From the NCBI GenBank assembly GCA_964019135.1, contig OZ025263.1, forward strand, positions 33,086,133-33,150,132: 64,000 bases of DNA, written 5' to 3'. Positions 42,256-54,924 of this stretch are shown here, piece after piece. The translations under genes were made by a program, and so were the position numbers. This DNA is from Arenicola marina (taxonomy: Eukaryota > Annelida > Polychaeta > Arenicolidae). The notes below the pieces were generated by a model. It was not told the DNA's origin. It made no database searches and saw only the letters and a list, made by a program, of their open reading frames with translations. The stretch's first letter is position 1, and every line of letters begins with the position of its first letter.

Positions 42256-43960
42256 GCTTTCCCCGGTCATGTGGCTCGATGTTGGCCAGCAAATGTGTCG
42301 TCAGTTCCCCGACATAACATTATATGTGAAACCGCGCGTTTGCCCAAAATAGAAATGGTTGTACAACTGTGTTAATGCCCCGTGAAAGCAATTATGTGTA
42401 AAAAGTTCGGCATGATAATGTACTGTTTAAATAAGCATAACGAGTCCCCTAAAATAATTATCCATTTATTCTGGGCCGCATAGCATCATACAGTTCCCAT
42501 ACAAGTTGTTTCCAACCCAATACATTTGCACATTTAGACCTGATGGCAGGTTTCAAAATATCTCCGTATCAACTTGGTATCCCTTTTTTGCCAACCAGTG
42601 AAAACAGTTCTGAATAGCTTGAACAACGTTTATCCAATATTTAGTCAATAAATTATGGATAGAGCTTTGTTTTCCATTGTTCTGTTCAAATGACGAGGAG
42701 AATGACGGCTTTATAGTTACACCTTCTTGCGTGTAATTTAATCCGGTCTTTGTTAAGTAGGTGTAATATGATTAATCCCGTTACGTGCCAGTTTCAACAG
42801 GCATCCAGTCGTGCCTCCCTCCCTCACTCACAACTAGTTGTCTGCAACAAAGCCACAACCTTGGGGCTGGTAAATTACCAGGTTATAGCTAAATGTGCCC
42901 AAGGTCATTATGCAGAATGGTCATATCAGTGGGGTGGCATACCGCCCTGATGTGTGAATGAACGCTTCCTTAGTTTATTGCACGGCATGAAGCAAAGCAG
43001 TTTCGGTTCATCTAATTATGATTTCGAAGTCAATTTGTCAAAACGGTATTGGTTTTATGTAAATCGGTTACAGCTTGCATGCAACTGATTGCAACAATTT
43101 TGGCTAATAAATACTGTATTTCGCATGATTTTTTTCTTTATTAAAAATATTTTAGACAATTATGTTTGTTTAATCTTGTGAAAGTTGAAACTGACGCTAT
43201 ATGAAACTGATGTTATCATGTTTTAAAGGAAAAAGGAAAGTTATGCACGAATTCAACTGACTTAGTGCCGTTGCATACACTTAGTGTTTTCTTATGAAGC
43301 TCTTCAGCTGCAGATAAATCAAAACATGTTTTCGATCTGTCCCATTAATTAGTTTCATTCGTTATACGCACTAAGGTGCAATAAAGATAAAAATGCAAGG
43401 AACACTAAATTGTGTGTTGTGCTGGTAGGCGATGATTTTATTCTTAATATGTTATAAATCGACAAATATTTGACATTCAGCCAAAACAAGTATCACAAGA
43501 ATCACTGTAACAATACACAAATATGAATATAAATAAAACATTGATCATAACGTCCCCATGTATGACCTTAACATTAAAATTAACATTAACACGGGGGGCA
43601 GGTGGTTAACCCTGCATTAGGTTATCACCGTCATGATGTTATCATGTATACATGGCACAACATATAGCACAATATAAATTACGGAACATGATTAAATTAA
43701 AGAGCATTACTAACCACAATTAATACATAACTGCAAGTGGAACAGCATTACTTCCACATCTACATACAACCAGACACGCATAATGATAAAACTATTGCTA
43801 TAGACTGTACTAAAACAGTAAAGTTAAAACAGCAATAATACCAGATACAACAAAGTATGGAGCGCCGTTTGCTCCACAGTCCTCGCTTGATATACAAAAA
43901 CATTCACGTTACAAAGAGGCACCACTATCACACAGCATGGTGAAATAAGTGGTGAGGATG
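42256..43960. other. Intergenic, nothing recognised
   Basis: AT-rich sequence without coding similarity. A 50-bp block (cgttacgtgccagtttcaac, 42779-) recurs at 58334-58375 as part of an unknown dispersed repeat. Confidence 0.5.
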
Positions 43961-43986
43961 AAGAACTGTCCCCCACGCTGGACAAT

Positions 43987-44529
43987 TTGATCACCCTTAC
44001 TTGGTTGCGTCTAATCCACAGCGGATTACCGAAGCTTGTGAAACAACGATACGGTACAGAATTAAGATCAAGGACCTTAGCCAGCATTAAACCTGAGATC
44101 TCGCAAGCTCTGGACTACTTAATAGAAGAACTGAACACATCACAAGACGCCAAGATTATGCGAGCAGCAGCTTCTCGATTCCAGAAGCCACAGCATAACA
44201 TATATCAACAATCTAGAGCCAAACGAGTATGCCCTCTGTGCACTAGGGCAGGACGGGAGAGTAACAATCACTTCCTAAGCGAATGTAAGCACCTCCCTCC
44301 TGAAGATAGAAAGTACAGCTCCAGGGCCAGACAGATATCAAACATCTTAAGCGATGATGAAGAAGTGGAAGAACTCAGTGAGGAACCACACTCTGCCCAA
44401 CGAATACAAGTTTGCCAGTCCCCATACATAGATACCTTCCTCTACCACCGTACTGCACGAATCACCATTGACATCCGACCCGCCAAACGTCAAGTAATAC
44501 TCACCGATGGCACAATATATGCCCAGTGA
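43987..44529 (+). pseudogene. Ty3/gypsy-like retroelement, gag/protease-junction fragment
   Basis: A 180-codon open frame, basic and helical, then a zinc knuckle-like C-x2-C-x9-H-x4-C (CPLC...H...C, 44230-44290), an acidic Ser/Asp/Glu spacer and the start of a protease-like segment. The Asp-Thr/Ser-Gly triad of a retroviral-type protease is not present, so it is not functional. The first Met is arbitrary; the frame may begin upstream. This is an old endogenous retroelement copy. Confidence 0.7.
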
Positions 44530-44689
44530 TTGCCCTAGAAATTTTTAAATGGGGGACATCGTGTCCCACACAATAACATTTTGGGGGACATTTTGGATAA
44601 TAGGGGGACCTGGCAGTTCGGATGGCCGTCGGCCGTCCGTATAGCGGTCATATGCCAGTTAAAGTGCTGTTTACAACAGGCTCATTCAA

Positions 44690-45465
44690 CCGTAGTCCAG
44701 CGGACGGAGCCATAGTCCACGACTGGAGCCATAGTTCGTGACTGGAGCCATAGTCCGTGACTGGAGCCATAGCCCACGACCGGAGCCATATCCCACGACC
44801 GAAGTAATAGTCCAGCGCACGGAGCCATAGTACAGCGCACGGAGCCATAGTCCAGTGCACGGAGCCATAGTCCAGCGCACGGAGCCATAGTCCAGCGCAT
44901 GGAGCCATAGTCCAGTGCATGGAGCCATAGTCCAGTGCACGGAGCCATAGCCCGTGCACTGAGCCATAGCCCGTGCACTGAGCCATAGCTCACGATCGGA
45001 TCCATAGCCCACGACCGGAGCCATATCCCGCGACCGTAGCCGTAGCCCGGCGCACGAAACCGCACGGCGCAGTCAAGCGCACGGAGCCATAGTCCGCGAC
45101 CAGAGCCGGAGTCATAGTCCGCGACCGGAGCCAGAGCCATAACCCGGCGCACGGAGGCATAGGCCATCGCGGGGCCATAGTCCAGCGCGGAGCCATAGTC
45201 CAGCGCACAGAGCCATAGTCCGGAAAACGGGGTCATTGTCCGTAACCAGTGGATCATTAATTGCCCCTGATCGGAGCCATAGCCCGCGACCGGAGCCATA
45301 GTCCAGCGCACGGAGCCATGGTCCGCGACGGGAGCTATAGACCAGCGCACGGAGCCATAGTCTAGCGCACGAAGCCATCGTCCGCCATTGCCCGCGACCA
45401 GAGCCATGAATTGCCCGTGATCGGAGCCATATCCCGGCGCACAGAGCAATAGTCCGGCGCCTTGA
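44690..45465. repeat. 20-bp minisatellite inside the retroelement relic
   Basis: About 35 units of agtccagcgcacggagccat with variants (cgcgaccgg, cacgactgg). It separates the gag/protease fragment from the downstream pol fragment. Confidence 0.95.
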
Positions 45466-45719
45466 GTGTCGGGAACCGAGAACGCGAGAACACGAGGGCG
45501 AGAACGCGAGGGCGCGAATGCAACGGTGAAACCCACCTTGCGTTTTCGCCCTCGCGTACGCGCATTCTGGCGTTCTCGCCCCTGTTTTGTCACAGGCGAG
45601 AATGCGCACTAGATATTTGGCCGAGAACTGCAAGTATCACGCACTGCGTGCAAGCTATAAAGTTAGCGGCAGGCTCCCTCCGCTCAGAGGAAATATTGCG
45701 TCCTCATAATACACACACT

Positions 45720-46510
45720 AATAATGTACAATATAAGGCTGCCACCAAAGCCTGCAAAGGCCCCTACAGTTATAAATTCCATTGACCGCTTGACCGCAGC
45801 CGGACACGGGGACGCATGTCTCGCATTTTTACGGGACATATGCTTTATTAGGGGGACAATGGCGCAAGGCCGCGCTCTCCGGCGAACACTGTATGCCTAT
45901 GGAACATCAGACACTTCGTCAAGACGTCACACTGTACGTCGTGCGTGCGTTCTTCGGGCTCCTGATAACACAACTACCATTTGGTCGGGCGAATATGTAG
46001 AGGTAGAGCTGCCATAGGCAAGTGAATTCTCTTCAGAGGATGATATTTTCGCTCTAGAACCACGAGTAGACGCCCCTTGCAACGCGAAATCTAACAAACC
46101 ATGGCCTCCCCCTGCCATGATATCGAGCGTTGCAGGGAAAGGACGCATTGCAAACTGAACACCTTCTCCCAAGTTATTAAAAAAAAGGAACATTTCTGTC
46201 AGGTGCGTGCTGTATACTCTCCTCAAAGCGTTACAAATGCACACACGGAGGGAATAAGCGCCTCCGACAGACGTATCCGCAACCCGACCGCTCGTTGGAA
46301 AGAAGCCTCAGAGGATCTGGGAGATATGCTCTCTGGCGAGATAAAGACACAACTAGAAACAGTCATGGAGGAATATAATGACGTGTTCAACCCCCTGATT
46401 TCAAAGGCTATGACGGAGCGGTAGGACCGTTCAAAGCTGTCGTCAACATGGGCACTGTCAGGCCTCCACAACGTAAAGGCCGCCTTCCTCATTATTCTGA
46501 AGACAAGCTG
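45720..46510 (+). pseudogene. Ty3/gypsy-like retroelement, protease-to-RT linker fragment
   Basis: Three plus-strand frames (45724-46017, then to about 46150, then 46101-46510) together resemble the pol linker between protease and reverse transcriptase. At least two frameshifts and stops lie between. The RT, RNase H and integrase core that should follow are absent: sequence jumps near 46530 to the integrase C-terminus. Confidence 0.6.
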
Positions 46511-46536
46511 AATCAACACCAACAAACAAACAGCGT

Positions 46537-47001
46537 GTGACGAATCACCCATATAGTGAGAAAGCGAAGGCTCCTAAAGGGAATCTACCTGTCAAAGCTG
46601 AGTTTGACGTGGGAAGCCTTGTGTACCTGCATTCGGATGGCAACAAATCCCGAGCCCGTCATCGGTATCTGGTCACCTCCATCGATGGAAACTGGTGCAA
46701 CATCAGAAAGTTCGGTGGGGCCCAGTTAAGAAATACAGCTTACCGGGTTAAGCGAAACGAATGTTACCTGGTACGAGATGAATCTTCTTCAACTATTGGG
46801 TTATATCAGCGAGAAATGAACAGCGATGTATCCGACGATGAGGAAAAAGACGTGGACCCGATCGGAATACCAAACCCTCCGGAACTTAGTATCGGAATAC
46901 CAAGACCTCCGGAACAACCTCCGGTCCCACTACTAATTTCAACACCTGAGTCGTCGATAGCACAAGACCTGGAGCGCCCCGTGACAACTGATTTACACTG
47001 A
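46537..47001 (+). pseudogene. Ty3/gypsy-like integrase C-terminal domain fragment
   Basis: A 150-codon open frame with the integrase C-terminal (SH3-like/GPY-type) pattern: F-x-V-G-S-L-V-Y-L near its start, then a conserved Y-x-V-K-R-N-E-C-Y block. A Pro-rich tail follows, and out-of-frame basic remnants run to about 47140. It is probably the distal end of the same element after a large internal deletion. LTRs were not identified. Confidence 0.65.
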
Positions 47002-47149
47002 AATTCATTGCAACTTTCGGCTACATTAAGCCAACCAGCCGTCCCGGTAAATCATCCCACAGGCGAACACAACGTCGCCCCAAGGCGTTCCACCAGGCAA
47101 CAGAGACCCCTACTGACTTGCAGGATTATGTAACCGACCAAAAATCGTA

Positions 47150-48100
47150 TATGATCCCATTAGGTTATGTTTCGAGGACTCACTGATGAACAATATAATT
47201 ACAGTGCTCTAATGAACTTTTGTTCTAAGCAGCATGCATACTAGTACCCGCTAATGCTTTCAGAAAGAAAGAAATAATTCACGCCAGTAGGGTTGTAAGA
47301 CATTTATTGGTATGCTACCTCTCGTCTCCTTCCGGTTTATTGTTGTGGTTACCTCTTTACCTTATGTGAGGAATTCCATCAAAGTGATGTAACTATTACC
47401 AAGGTCGTTGAAGTGTCGTATGACTTTAGCAGATATATCAACCTTTATTCCATTGGCGCTTGTAAAACAAACACTCCAGGAGGTTGTGACCTGGCTAGGA
47501 GGCTAACAAATATCGGAGCTTATAGCTCTTATTACGGACCAATTAAGCTTACTAAATGATAATCCCAAAAGAAAATAAATCAAAAAGTAAATTTTTTTGA
47601 TCACTTTGGAAGTAAACGGACCAGGCAGTCGAAAGTCAAAGCCGTCAGAGTCAGTTGAAGGCTAGCGAGTTCACCCCCCAACGCCATACCTCCCTCCACC
47701 ACCAACCAAATCAGTCAAAAAAAAGTCAATCAGCTGACCAAAAAACAAAAAATCTGATATTGGAGAAAGCTACCAAAGCGACCATTCCCAGACATGAGAG
47801 TAGATCTAAGTGGCGACGGACTAAAAAAAAAATGAAAAAAAATCGGACTGGAGCCATGAAAGATGGAAGAAAGTGAAACCCAATAAATTTGGAAAAAGGT
47901 AAACAAACCGCCGCCATTTTGTTTTCACCCCCACTTCCAACTACCCACCCCCCTCTGGCCTACCGTCTACCCTCCACCTTTTACCCCCTCGTCCACCCCC
48001 CCACCCCAGTCACCGGATGTAAACAAACCGCCGCCATCTTGTGACGTCACCTGTTGGGGTCACGTGATACGACACCCGTGACGTGGTTGGTTTGTCAGTG
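47150..48100. other. Intergenic / 3' flank of the Mab-21-like gene
   Basis: It contains oligo-A tracts, a C-rich stretch (47925-48010) and two copies of gtaaacaaaccgccgcca (47900, 48018). No polyadenylation signal was clear for the gene. Confidence 0.5.
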
Positions 48101-48101
48101 A

Positions 48102-49934
48102 TCACGTGACCTGTGTGACGTCACAGAGCTGGCGGCAGACCTCCCTGTGACAGTCACCGAGGGAGGGGATGGGACACAAGAGCCAGACAGGCCACTCTGA
48201 CCGCCACCTGGCACAAAACTCTGGGTTACTTGTGACCAGCCTCTGTCCGGGCCCTGACCGCGGAGGGATGTCCGTCATCCCCTCACCACTCAGCAGGGGG
48301 TGGGGGACAGGCCTATCCTCGCTATCTCCCCTCAAGCGAGTCGCCAGGTCCCTCAGGTACGGCCCCACGTCCCCGCGCCTCACCCTGTCACCCTCACTCG
48401 CCTCACCTCTGACCAAGTCCCCCAGGACGAGGTACTTGAGGACGATGGAGGGGACATCAATTTGGGGTGAGGGTGGCACCCCCACAGCCTCCCGGACGGC
48501 GGGGTGGAGGAGGGGGGCAGTGTCCCTGTGTGACAGCTTCCGGGCCTCACGGGTCAGGTCCTCACACAGGCTACACTCACCCTGACACCCCCCAGCCCCC
48601 CTCACCGCCCAGTGCGCTGTGTGGGTGGCGGACACCACCAGCGCCACCCTGCTCCAGTAGACCCCCGCCCCAGCCTTCCACTTCCCCTCTCCCTCCCTCC
48701 TCTCTGGCAGCCTCACCCTCCCGGTCTCCAGCGACTCACTAACACACTCAGAGAGTCCACCCACGTCCACCAACCCCCCAATACACTCCCGGGACCCCCC
48801 CCACCCCCCAGGGCCGCCAGGGTGGCCCTGGCCTCCCCCACCTCACGCTCATCCAGGGGGCGCCACTGGAGGTAGCGCCGCGCCAGGAGTTTAAGGCCCC
48901 GGATGAGGGTGACGGTGGGTGAGCGGTGGCCGAGGGCGACCAGCGCGTGTGTCTCCACGACACACGTCGTCGGTAACCACTTACTCCCCGGCCCCCCCGG
49001 CACCAGGTGGACGGGGTGTGAGGACCGCTCCAGCCCCGCCACCCCCTCCAGGAGGCGTATCGCCCTCTTGGTGACACCCTTCAGGGCCCCGCGGGGAACA
49101 GGGAAGGCGGGGGTGAGGTCACAGGTCAGCCGGGTCACCCCCCGCCACACCAGAGACAGGGTGACAGTTGTCCTGCCGACCTTCACCCCGGTGTACCTGG
49201 GGGAGATGGGGCCGCCGTGGGTCAGACCCTCGGGGAGCGGGACGGTTGGCCCCACGGCATCAAGCCAGTCCTCCCAGCGCTGGAGGAAGGCCTCGGGGTC
49301 CACCTCACACTCCTCAACCCCCTCCACGACACGGGGCTTACCTCTCAGGACATCCCTCCTCCCCTCCTCCCGACAGGCGGCCAGGGCGTCACCACTTACC
49401 CACACACTACTATTCTCCAAACCCCTCTCCTCCTCCTCCCCCTCCTCCTCATCCTCCTCCCCCTCCTCCTCTCCCTCCTCCCTCCATACCTCGTCCCTCG
49501 CCACCCTCACCCCCTCCCACGCCACACTAACTAAAATGTCAAACTCGTTAGCCGTTCGTCTGACATCTGTCCCGTCGCCATGACTGCCGACTAGCGTGTC
49601 CCGGTGTCTGGCCAACAGGGGGTCCTTCCTACTCGCCGCCTCGATCAGGTCACAAACAAACCTCTGAAGCTGTCTCTCCAGGGTTACCGTGTCAGGGTGA
49701 CACCAGTCAAACGTCTCCCCCTCCAGTCTGGCCGCCTCCTCCCTCAGGGTGCCGGGGGGTCGGCCCTCCACCCATGATCGGGCGGTGCGGACCATGGCGT
49801 CTTGGGGGTCGTATTCCCCTGGCAGCTCCATCCGCCAGGTGGGGATGCGGGGGGTGGCCGTACCAGGGATGAGGTCCTGTGGGGTGGTGGTGCCGTGGGT
49901 GAGGTTCTGGGGGGCGCTTGCAGCTGATGTTGAC
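48102..49934 (-). CDS. Mab-21/cGAS-like nucleotidyltransferase exon (last exon, frameshifted)
   Basis: The family makes or is derived from enzymes that make nucleotide second messengers (cGAS and cGAS-like receptors act in cytosolic innate sensing). Acceptor TTTAAG|G. The first frame shows LVGSHGDGTDVRRTANEFDI, giving a G-S loop and an E-x-D pair (codons at 49546-49538), then LTCDLTPAFPV with the third Asp (49120-49118). After KWLPTTCVVETHALVALG the frame runs out at 48713. A second frame from the poly-C tract at 48795-48809 to the stop at 48102 carries the C-terminal helical part (SIVLKYLVLGDLVRG). One indel in that tract reconnects them. A Glu-rich insert (49421-49489) lies between the acidic residues. 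The cGAS zinc thumb is not evident. A degenerate non-catalytic Mab-21 protein remains possible. Confidence 0.82.
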
Positions 49935-50054
49935 CTTAAATAGAAAATAATAAACTGTTTTAGACATTTTGTTTTCAAAAGAGGAAACATGTTGTTTACA
50001 GCAATAGCTCTAGACTGTAATTGTAAAGCGCGTTAGACGAATGATCTGATAAAA

Positions 50055-51608
50055 CTTAATTAAGGCAACGTGGGCTAATCTCGATCCTTGGGTATCCTCG
50101 ACCCCCATGTGCTATTTGGGTTGATGACGTCACCAATCAATATTATTTCGCCGAATTGATTTTTTTTATCACAATCTTATGGATGCCCCTAATAACTAGA
50201 CACAGAGACGCTGGATTATATGTATGTATTTTTGTATCAAATTTAAATTAAATAATTCATGTAACCCTACATTAACACGTGCTTGTTCAGCTTATCTCAA
50301 AAGTTAAGACACATGAGTTTAAATAACAAGCAGTATGCCTGATTAACACTGAGTATGAGAACTTATTTTATAATAAAGAGTGACAGCAGACGATGTTTAC
50401 AACAGGTGTGACATCATGACAGTTCTTCCCCAGATCGATTTTGACCTTGGGAGAGATCGAGGTTACCCCGCCTTTTTTGCGACTGTGGTCTAACCTCGAT
50501 CCCTTCTTTAATTAAACATAATTTTATAACAATATATTTTTCATTTTTTAGCAGTTGATGGTCACAAAGACACAATTAAATGCAACAATAACTGTCCTGT
50601 CCTGCTTCCGTATATTTTGACGCAAGCTAATATTCATATGTGTAACACGAAGGATTTATTTTGGCATCGTAACGCATCCGCTCCAAATGGCATTTCCTTA
50701 GAGTGATGCCCATGAAGTATTCTAAGCTTATCTTTGCGTTAGGACTGCCCGTGTATTAACACTAATAAATATTGTTCCAATGGATTATTTTATCTATCGT
50801 TGGGCAGTAGAGCGCAGTTATGTGAATTAATAGTGTTGCTTTCGCACACTGAGAATCACGATATGCAGATTAAGCAGTCAGGGAGATTACAGGAAACCGT
50901 GACTACCATAAATGGGAATTTGTTATGGAAAACCGTTACAGTAGCTTTGGCTCCAAATGAAAACGTGACCATTTTCCGTAACAAACCGTCTCACGCGAAT
51001 GGCCCGTGTAATGCGTGATATCGGCAGCGTTCGACAATTTTCAGTCTTAAAACGTGCGCGCCAATTTAAAGGATAAACTTGATTTTGAAGGATAAAGTGG
51101 TGAAGCTTTTGTCAAATAATTTTGCGCATTTTTTCGTACTGTTTTTATGTTACGGCACATCATCGTGAATAAGATGAATGTGGAGTTCATCTAACCGAAA
51201 TCTCCCGAAATATTTTTTTAGAGGCGATTTATGCAAGGAGGTGTACATTTCTAATAACTTATTGGTTTGTGAAACTGCTAACAGTCGGCGCCACCATAAA
51301 CTGTTTGTTAATCCGCAACAAACTGCCGTTTTCCGTAACAAACTGCCATTTTCCGTAAGTCACCCACCTATCCCAGGGGGTCGAGGTTAGACCACGGGGA
51401 TCGAGGTTCGACCATGGCCCCCACCGCCATTCACAAAATGAGCACTCCCCACAAACTGCCTATGTTTTCGTTTTTTCTATGGAATCATATTATTTGAATA
51501 CCACTGGATACAGTTTCAAAAAAAAAAAAGGTCATTTCACATTATTAAAGAAAATAGACGTTTTTATGTCTTAAGGGGTCGAGGTTTGCCCACTTTGCCT
51601 TAGTAAGG
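50055..51608. mobile_element. TIR element, 1.55 kb, non-coding
   Basis: Ends with inverted similarity over about 33 bp (left cttaattaaggcaacgtggg, right complement starting ccttactaaggcaaagtggg). Internal inverted motifs are gtggtctaacctcgatccc (50485) and gggtcgaggttagaccac (51376). No transposase frame was seen. It sits in the last intron of the Mab-21-like gene. Confidence 0.6.
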
Positions 51609-51759
51609 TTACTTTCATTTGATCAACTTAAATATTAATGTTTTTCAAAGATTTACTTGTAGCCCGATTTATAGACATGTAGCTTGAGTCTTCTTACAAG
51701 TAGATATTCATTTTGTAAAACCTAATTTATAAGTAACTTATTCAACATGTCTAGGCTAT

Positions 51760-52335
51760 AGTCTACAATAGTTAACATAGAAACGCAATAAGTCTTACGT
51801 TCTGACAAATTGACAATGACAATAAATTAAAGCTAAAGTGTTGTCCCATTGAACGAGGGACTCGGAGACGCTGATAACGATATTGAGGGGGGAGACAGAG
51901 GCTAATTAATCCAGGAGCCACATCGTCTCTCTCCTGAGAGGCAATGGCAAATAATGTTAGATCTAACCATATTTCGCACCTGAAGAGAGGCTGTAAACAG
52001 AAACATATTTGGACATCTAGATACTAGAGTTATAAGTTTTATATTTATAGTCTACAACAATAGAGCAATAGGTATCATGACAGGCTGACAATGGCAGGGT
52101 TAAATTTTGTCCAAACGGCAAACGTCATTGAACGCGAGATTGTCAGCGAAGGGGGAGAGAGAGGCTAATTAATCCCAAACCGTGATTAATCCAGGAGCCA
52201 CATCGTCTCTCTCCTGAGAGGGAATGGCAGATAAGGGTAGAGGTGAGCTAGCTTTATTTCGCACCTGAAGTGGGAAGATACTTAATCCAATAGTCTATGC
52301 CACATAATCTCCCTCCTGGGAGGGAATGGCTACAC
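51760..52335. repeat. Tandem duplication, unit about 300 bp, with a third partial copy
   Basis: Shared blocks aggagccacatcgtctctct, ctcctgagagg and tttcgcacctgaag occur at 51912-51998 and 52193-52270. A partial third lies at 52283-52330. Intronic. Confidence 0.85.
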
Positions 52336-52339
52336 CGAC

Positions 52340-54020
52340 CGTCTGATAAAAACTACAACCTGCGAAGTGGCGACGATCAGTAAACAAACTGTGCGGAGAG
52401 CGATCGGCGCGCGAGAATTCGAACGTCATATCATTTCGGTGACTATTGTGTCACTCCCCCCCCCCCCTCTCCACTCTCACCCATCCCAGTGATGCATTGT
52501 GAGTGGTGGTGGAGAGGCAGAGGCATAGAACACCCAGTCAACTGATCATAGTGCGCCCATGCATTACAAGGGTCGGTCATTGCCATCATTGCGCGCACCT
52601 TCCAATAAGAAGCCATAGAAGCAGTGATAAGTAACACACCAAAACCGGACACGGATCAGTTACGGACCCTGATTAACATACATAATGTTTGGTATTGCTA
52701 TCTAAGCCATACGGTTGATCAATTTAAAGGACTAATTCCCCCCCCCCCCCACCCCCCGTTTTTGTTTTCATGCTGTTAAGATAAATCCCAGCTGTCACTG
52801 ATGCAAGACACGTACGAGCCAATTATTGACACACATGTGTGTCGAAATGGTGTAAAATACAATTTCAGTCGACAAACTGTAAATTTAGCACAAAAGAAAC
52901 GCAAGTCCATGAACAAATTATATGCCTGGGGCGGGCATCCACGGTGGTTAGGCAAAGTGACTTCTACGCAATGTTACGAATAGGTTGTGATTGGGAGGAC
53001 GGGGGTGGGCGGGCTCAACAATCATTCAATGAATTGTGGCATCCTCGCTCACAATGGGGCATGCCGGACGACCCAATACCCCCCCCCCCCCCCCATTCAG
53101 AACGCACACAGCGGACCGTGGTCAGTGTACCAGTGCACCAGTCAGACCGCCCATGGCGGACAGTGGTCAGTGTACCAGTCAGACCCCTCACGCGCCCTGT
53201 ACAAATGCGCATCCAGCACATTCACTCCTACAGTAGAACCTCCTTAACCCAACCCTGAGTAAACCGACATCCTGTCGATATATTATTTGTAAATATATTA
53301 AATCTCGTTCTTTCCGACAAGCAGGAATCCGAATTCTGCTCGTTTTATTACAAGGATGTTCGGTTTAGCTCAATGGGCGTATATAGTGGAGTGGCGGATT
53401 CATGGTGGATATCGGTTTATGATCGGTAATAGTGCGCGCTGATGAGGAGGGTGACAGTCGGAGGGGAGGGAGGGCGGGCAGCTGCGTATTCAGGCTTTTA
53501 ACAAGGAGGGGTCCACTGCCGTTCGAAAATCTTACGACAGGGAGCGGGGTGGTCAAGTACCCGAAAAATGAGGTAGGCGATTTATTGATACGTGCAAAAA
53601 GCTACATGATGCACGGACACCCCCAGCAATTCCTGGTCTCATGTGGGTTGTACTTCATGGCTCTCTCGCACGTCAGGTACCAGCGCGCATGAGAGCCATG
53701 TATCAGGGCTAGGACACAGGGTGGAGGTTTATCGTAGACTGGAAAGAGTTTAAAACATTAGTGGCCAGACTTTTGAAACAGGCACAGGGTATAATTCTGG
53801 CGGAACAAGTACTTCTCCAGATTATTGGCGGAGATGGCTCTCGTATGCAGCTCTCGGTGAAAATGACAGGAAGCGAAATGCTCTTAAATAACTTTTTTTA
53901 AATGCGGGTGGTTGAGCGTATTATAGTTATATATACATATGGGACCAGTGGCTATACATGGCGGTGGTTAATTGGGACTGCCTATCTATTTCATTACACG
54001 ATTGTTCATCGACTAACTGG
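52340..54020. other. Intronic sequence, low-complexity patches
   Basis: C-runs at 52457, 52739 and 53081, a duplicated gtggtcagtgtaccagt block at 53118-53184, and a gtggcggattcatgg repeat end at 53390. No exon supported. Confidence 0.5.
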
Positions 54021-54028
54021 TGACTTAC

Positions 54029-54076
54029 CTCAGTTCGCTCAGTTCATGGTAGTCAGGCAAATCTTGTAGCTGTTGT
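54029..54076 (-). CDS. Mab-21-like gene, 48-nt exon
   Basis: Acceptor TTTTCAG|A and donor CTGAG|GTAAGT, both strong. Encodes (R)QQLQDLPDYHELSEL(R). Phases match the exons on both sides exactly (phase 2 in, phase 2 out). Confidence 0.72.
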
Positions 54077-54924
54077 CTGAAAATTTAAATTATTAAAGAA
54101 TTAGACAACGATGTTTATTTGTTTAGTACATTTTTTTTCAGTATGTTCTATGCGTGAAGAGCCCGGGGTGAAGAGCCACTCTGGATGCATTAAGGTCAGT
54201 CTGCAGATACAGGGAACGGATACGGTCAGCTCCAGTACCAGCTGCGTAGATGGTTATTTTTTTAGCTACATGGTTGAGGTTGGATGAAAGTTGCCCCAAA
54301 TGCAAAAACCAGGCGGCAAACCCACCACCCAGTTGTTCTGCGACTCAGCCGCAGAGATGTATCCACAGGACCCATAAGATCATATAAATTATATTAACTG
54401 CAGTGCGTCATTTCTCAGAAAGCCACAGTGAAAGTTCATTGCTGCTATCATTCCGTCCTGACTAGCAGCGTGTCGCAGCCGTAGGAATATATGAAACAGT
54501 AACTCTACACATAGTATCTATATCTCTAGCAAGCACAAGTTATGAGGCGTGCATGAATCAAGGGGCATCTGGTGAAATCTCCACTGAGAATTGCAATGAT
54601 ACACCCCGAAAGCATACCCGCCATGGGGCTTTTTACCAACCTAAAACGTATGCGCTTTGATCTCACAACGGCGCATCCCGAAAAGAATCGTTTGTAATTA
54701 GGCCTACCCCGATCCTAAAGCATCATTGTGTACCCCCCCCCCCCACCCTCCCCCACTGTCTCCATCGCCCAAGAGCATAATTCAGAAAGTATGACTTACC
54801 TATCGTGCGCCTGATCGCAATATGTAAACGTATGTTTAACCCAGACACGCAAAAGTGCAGAAATCGAGACACCATGTAATCATACCACAAGCAACTCTTA
54901 TTTACTGCAACAAATATATTTTAC

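Noticed and set aside
44682..45593. Minus-strand frame of 303 codons
   Set aside because: Generated by the 20-bp minisatellite inside a retroelement relic.
48169..49583. Plus-strand Pro/Ser-rich frames opposite the Mab-21 exon
   Set aside because: Antisense shadows of a GC-rich coding exon; low-complexity composition and no family match.
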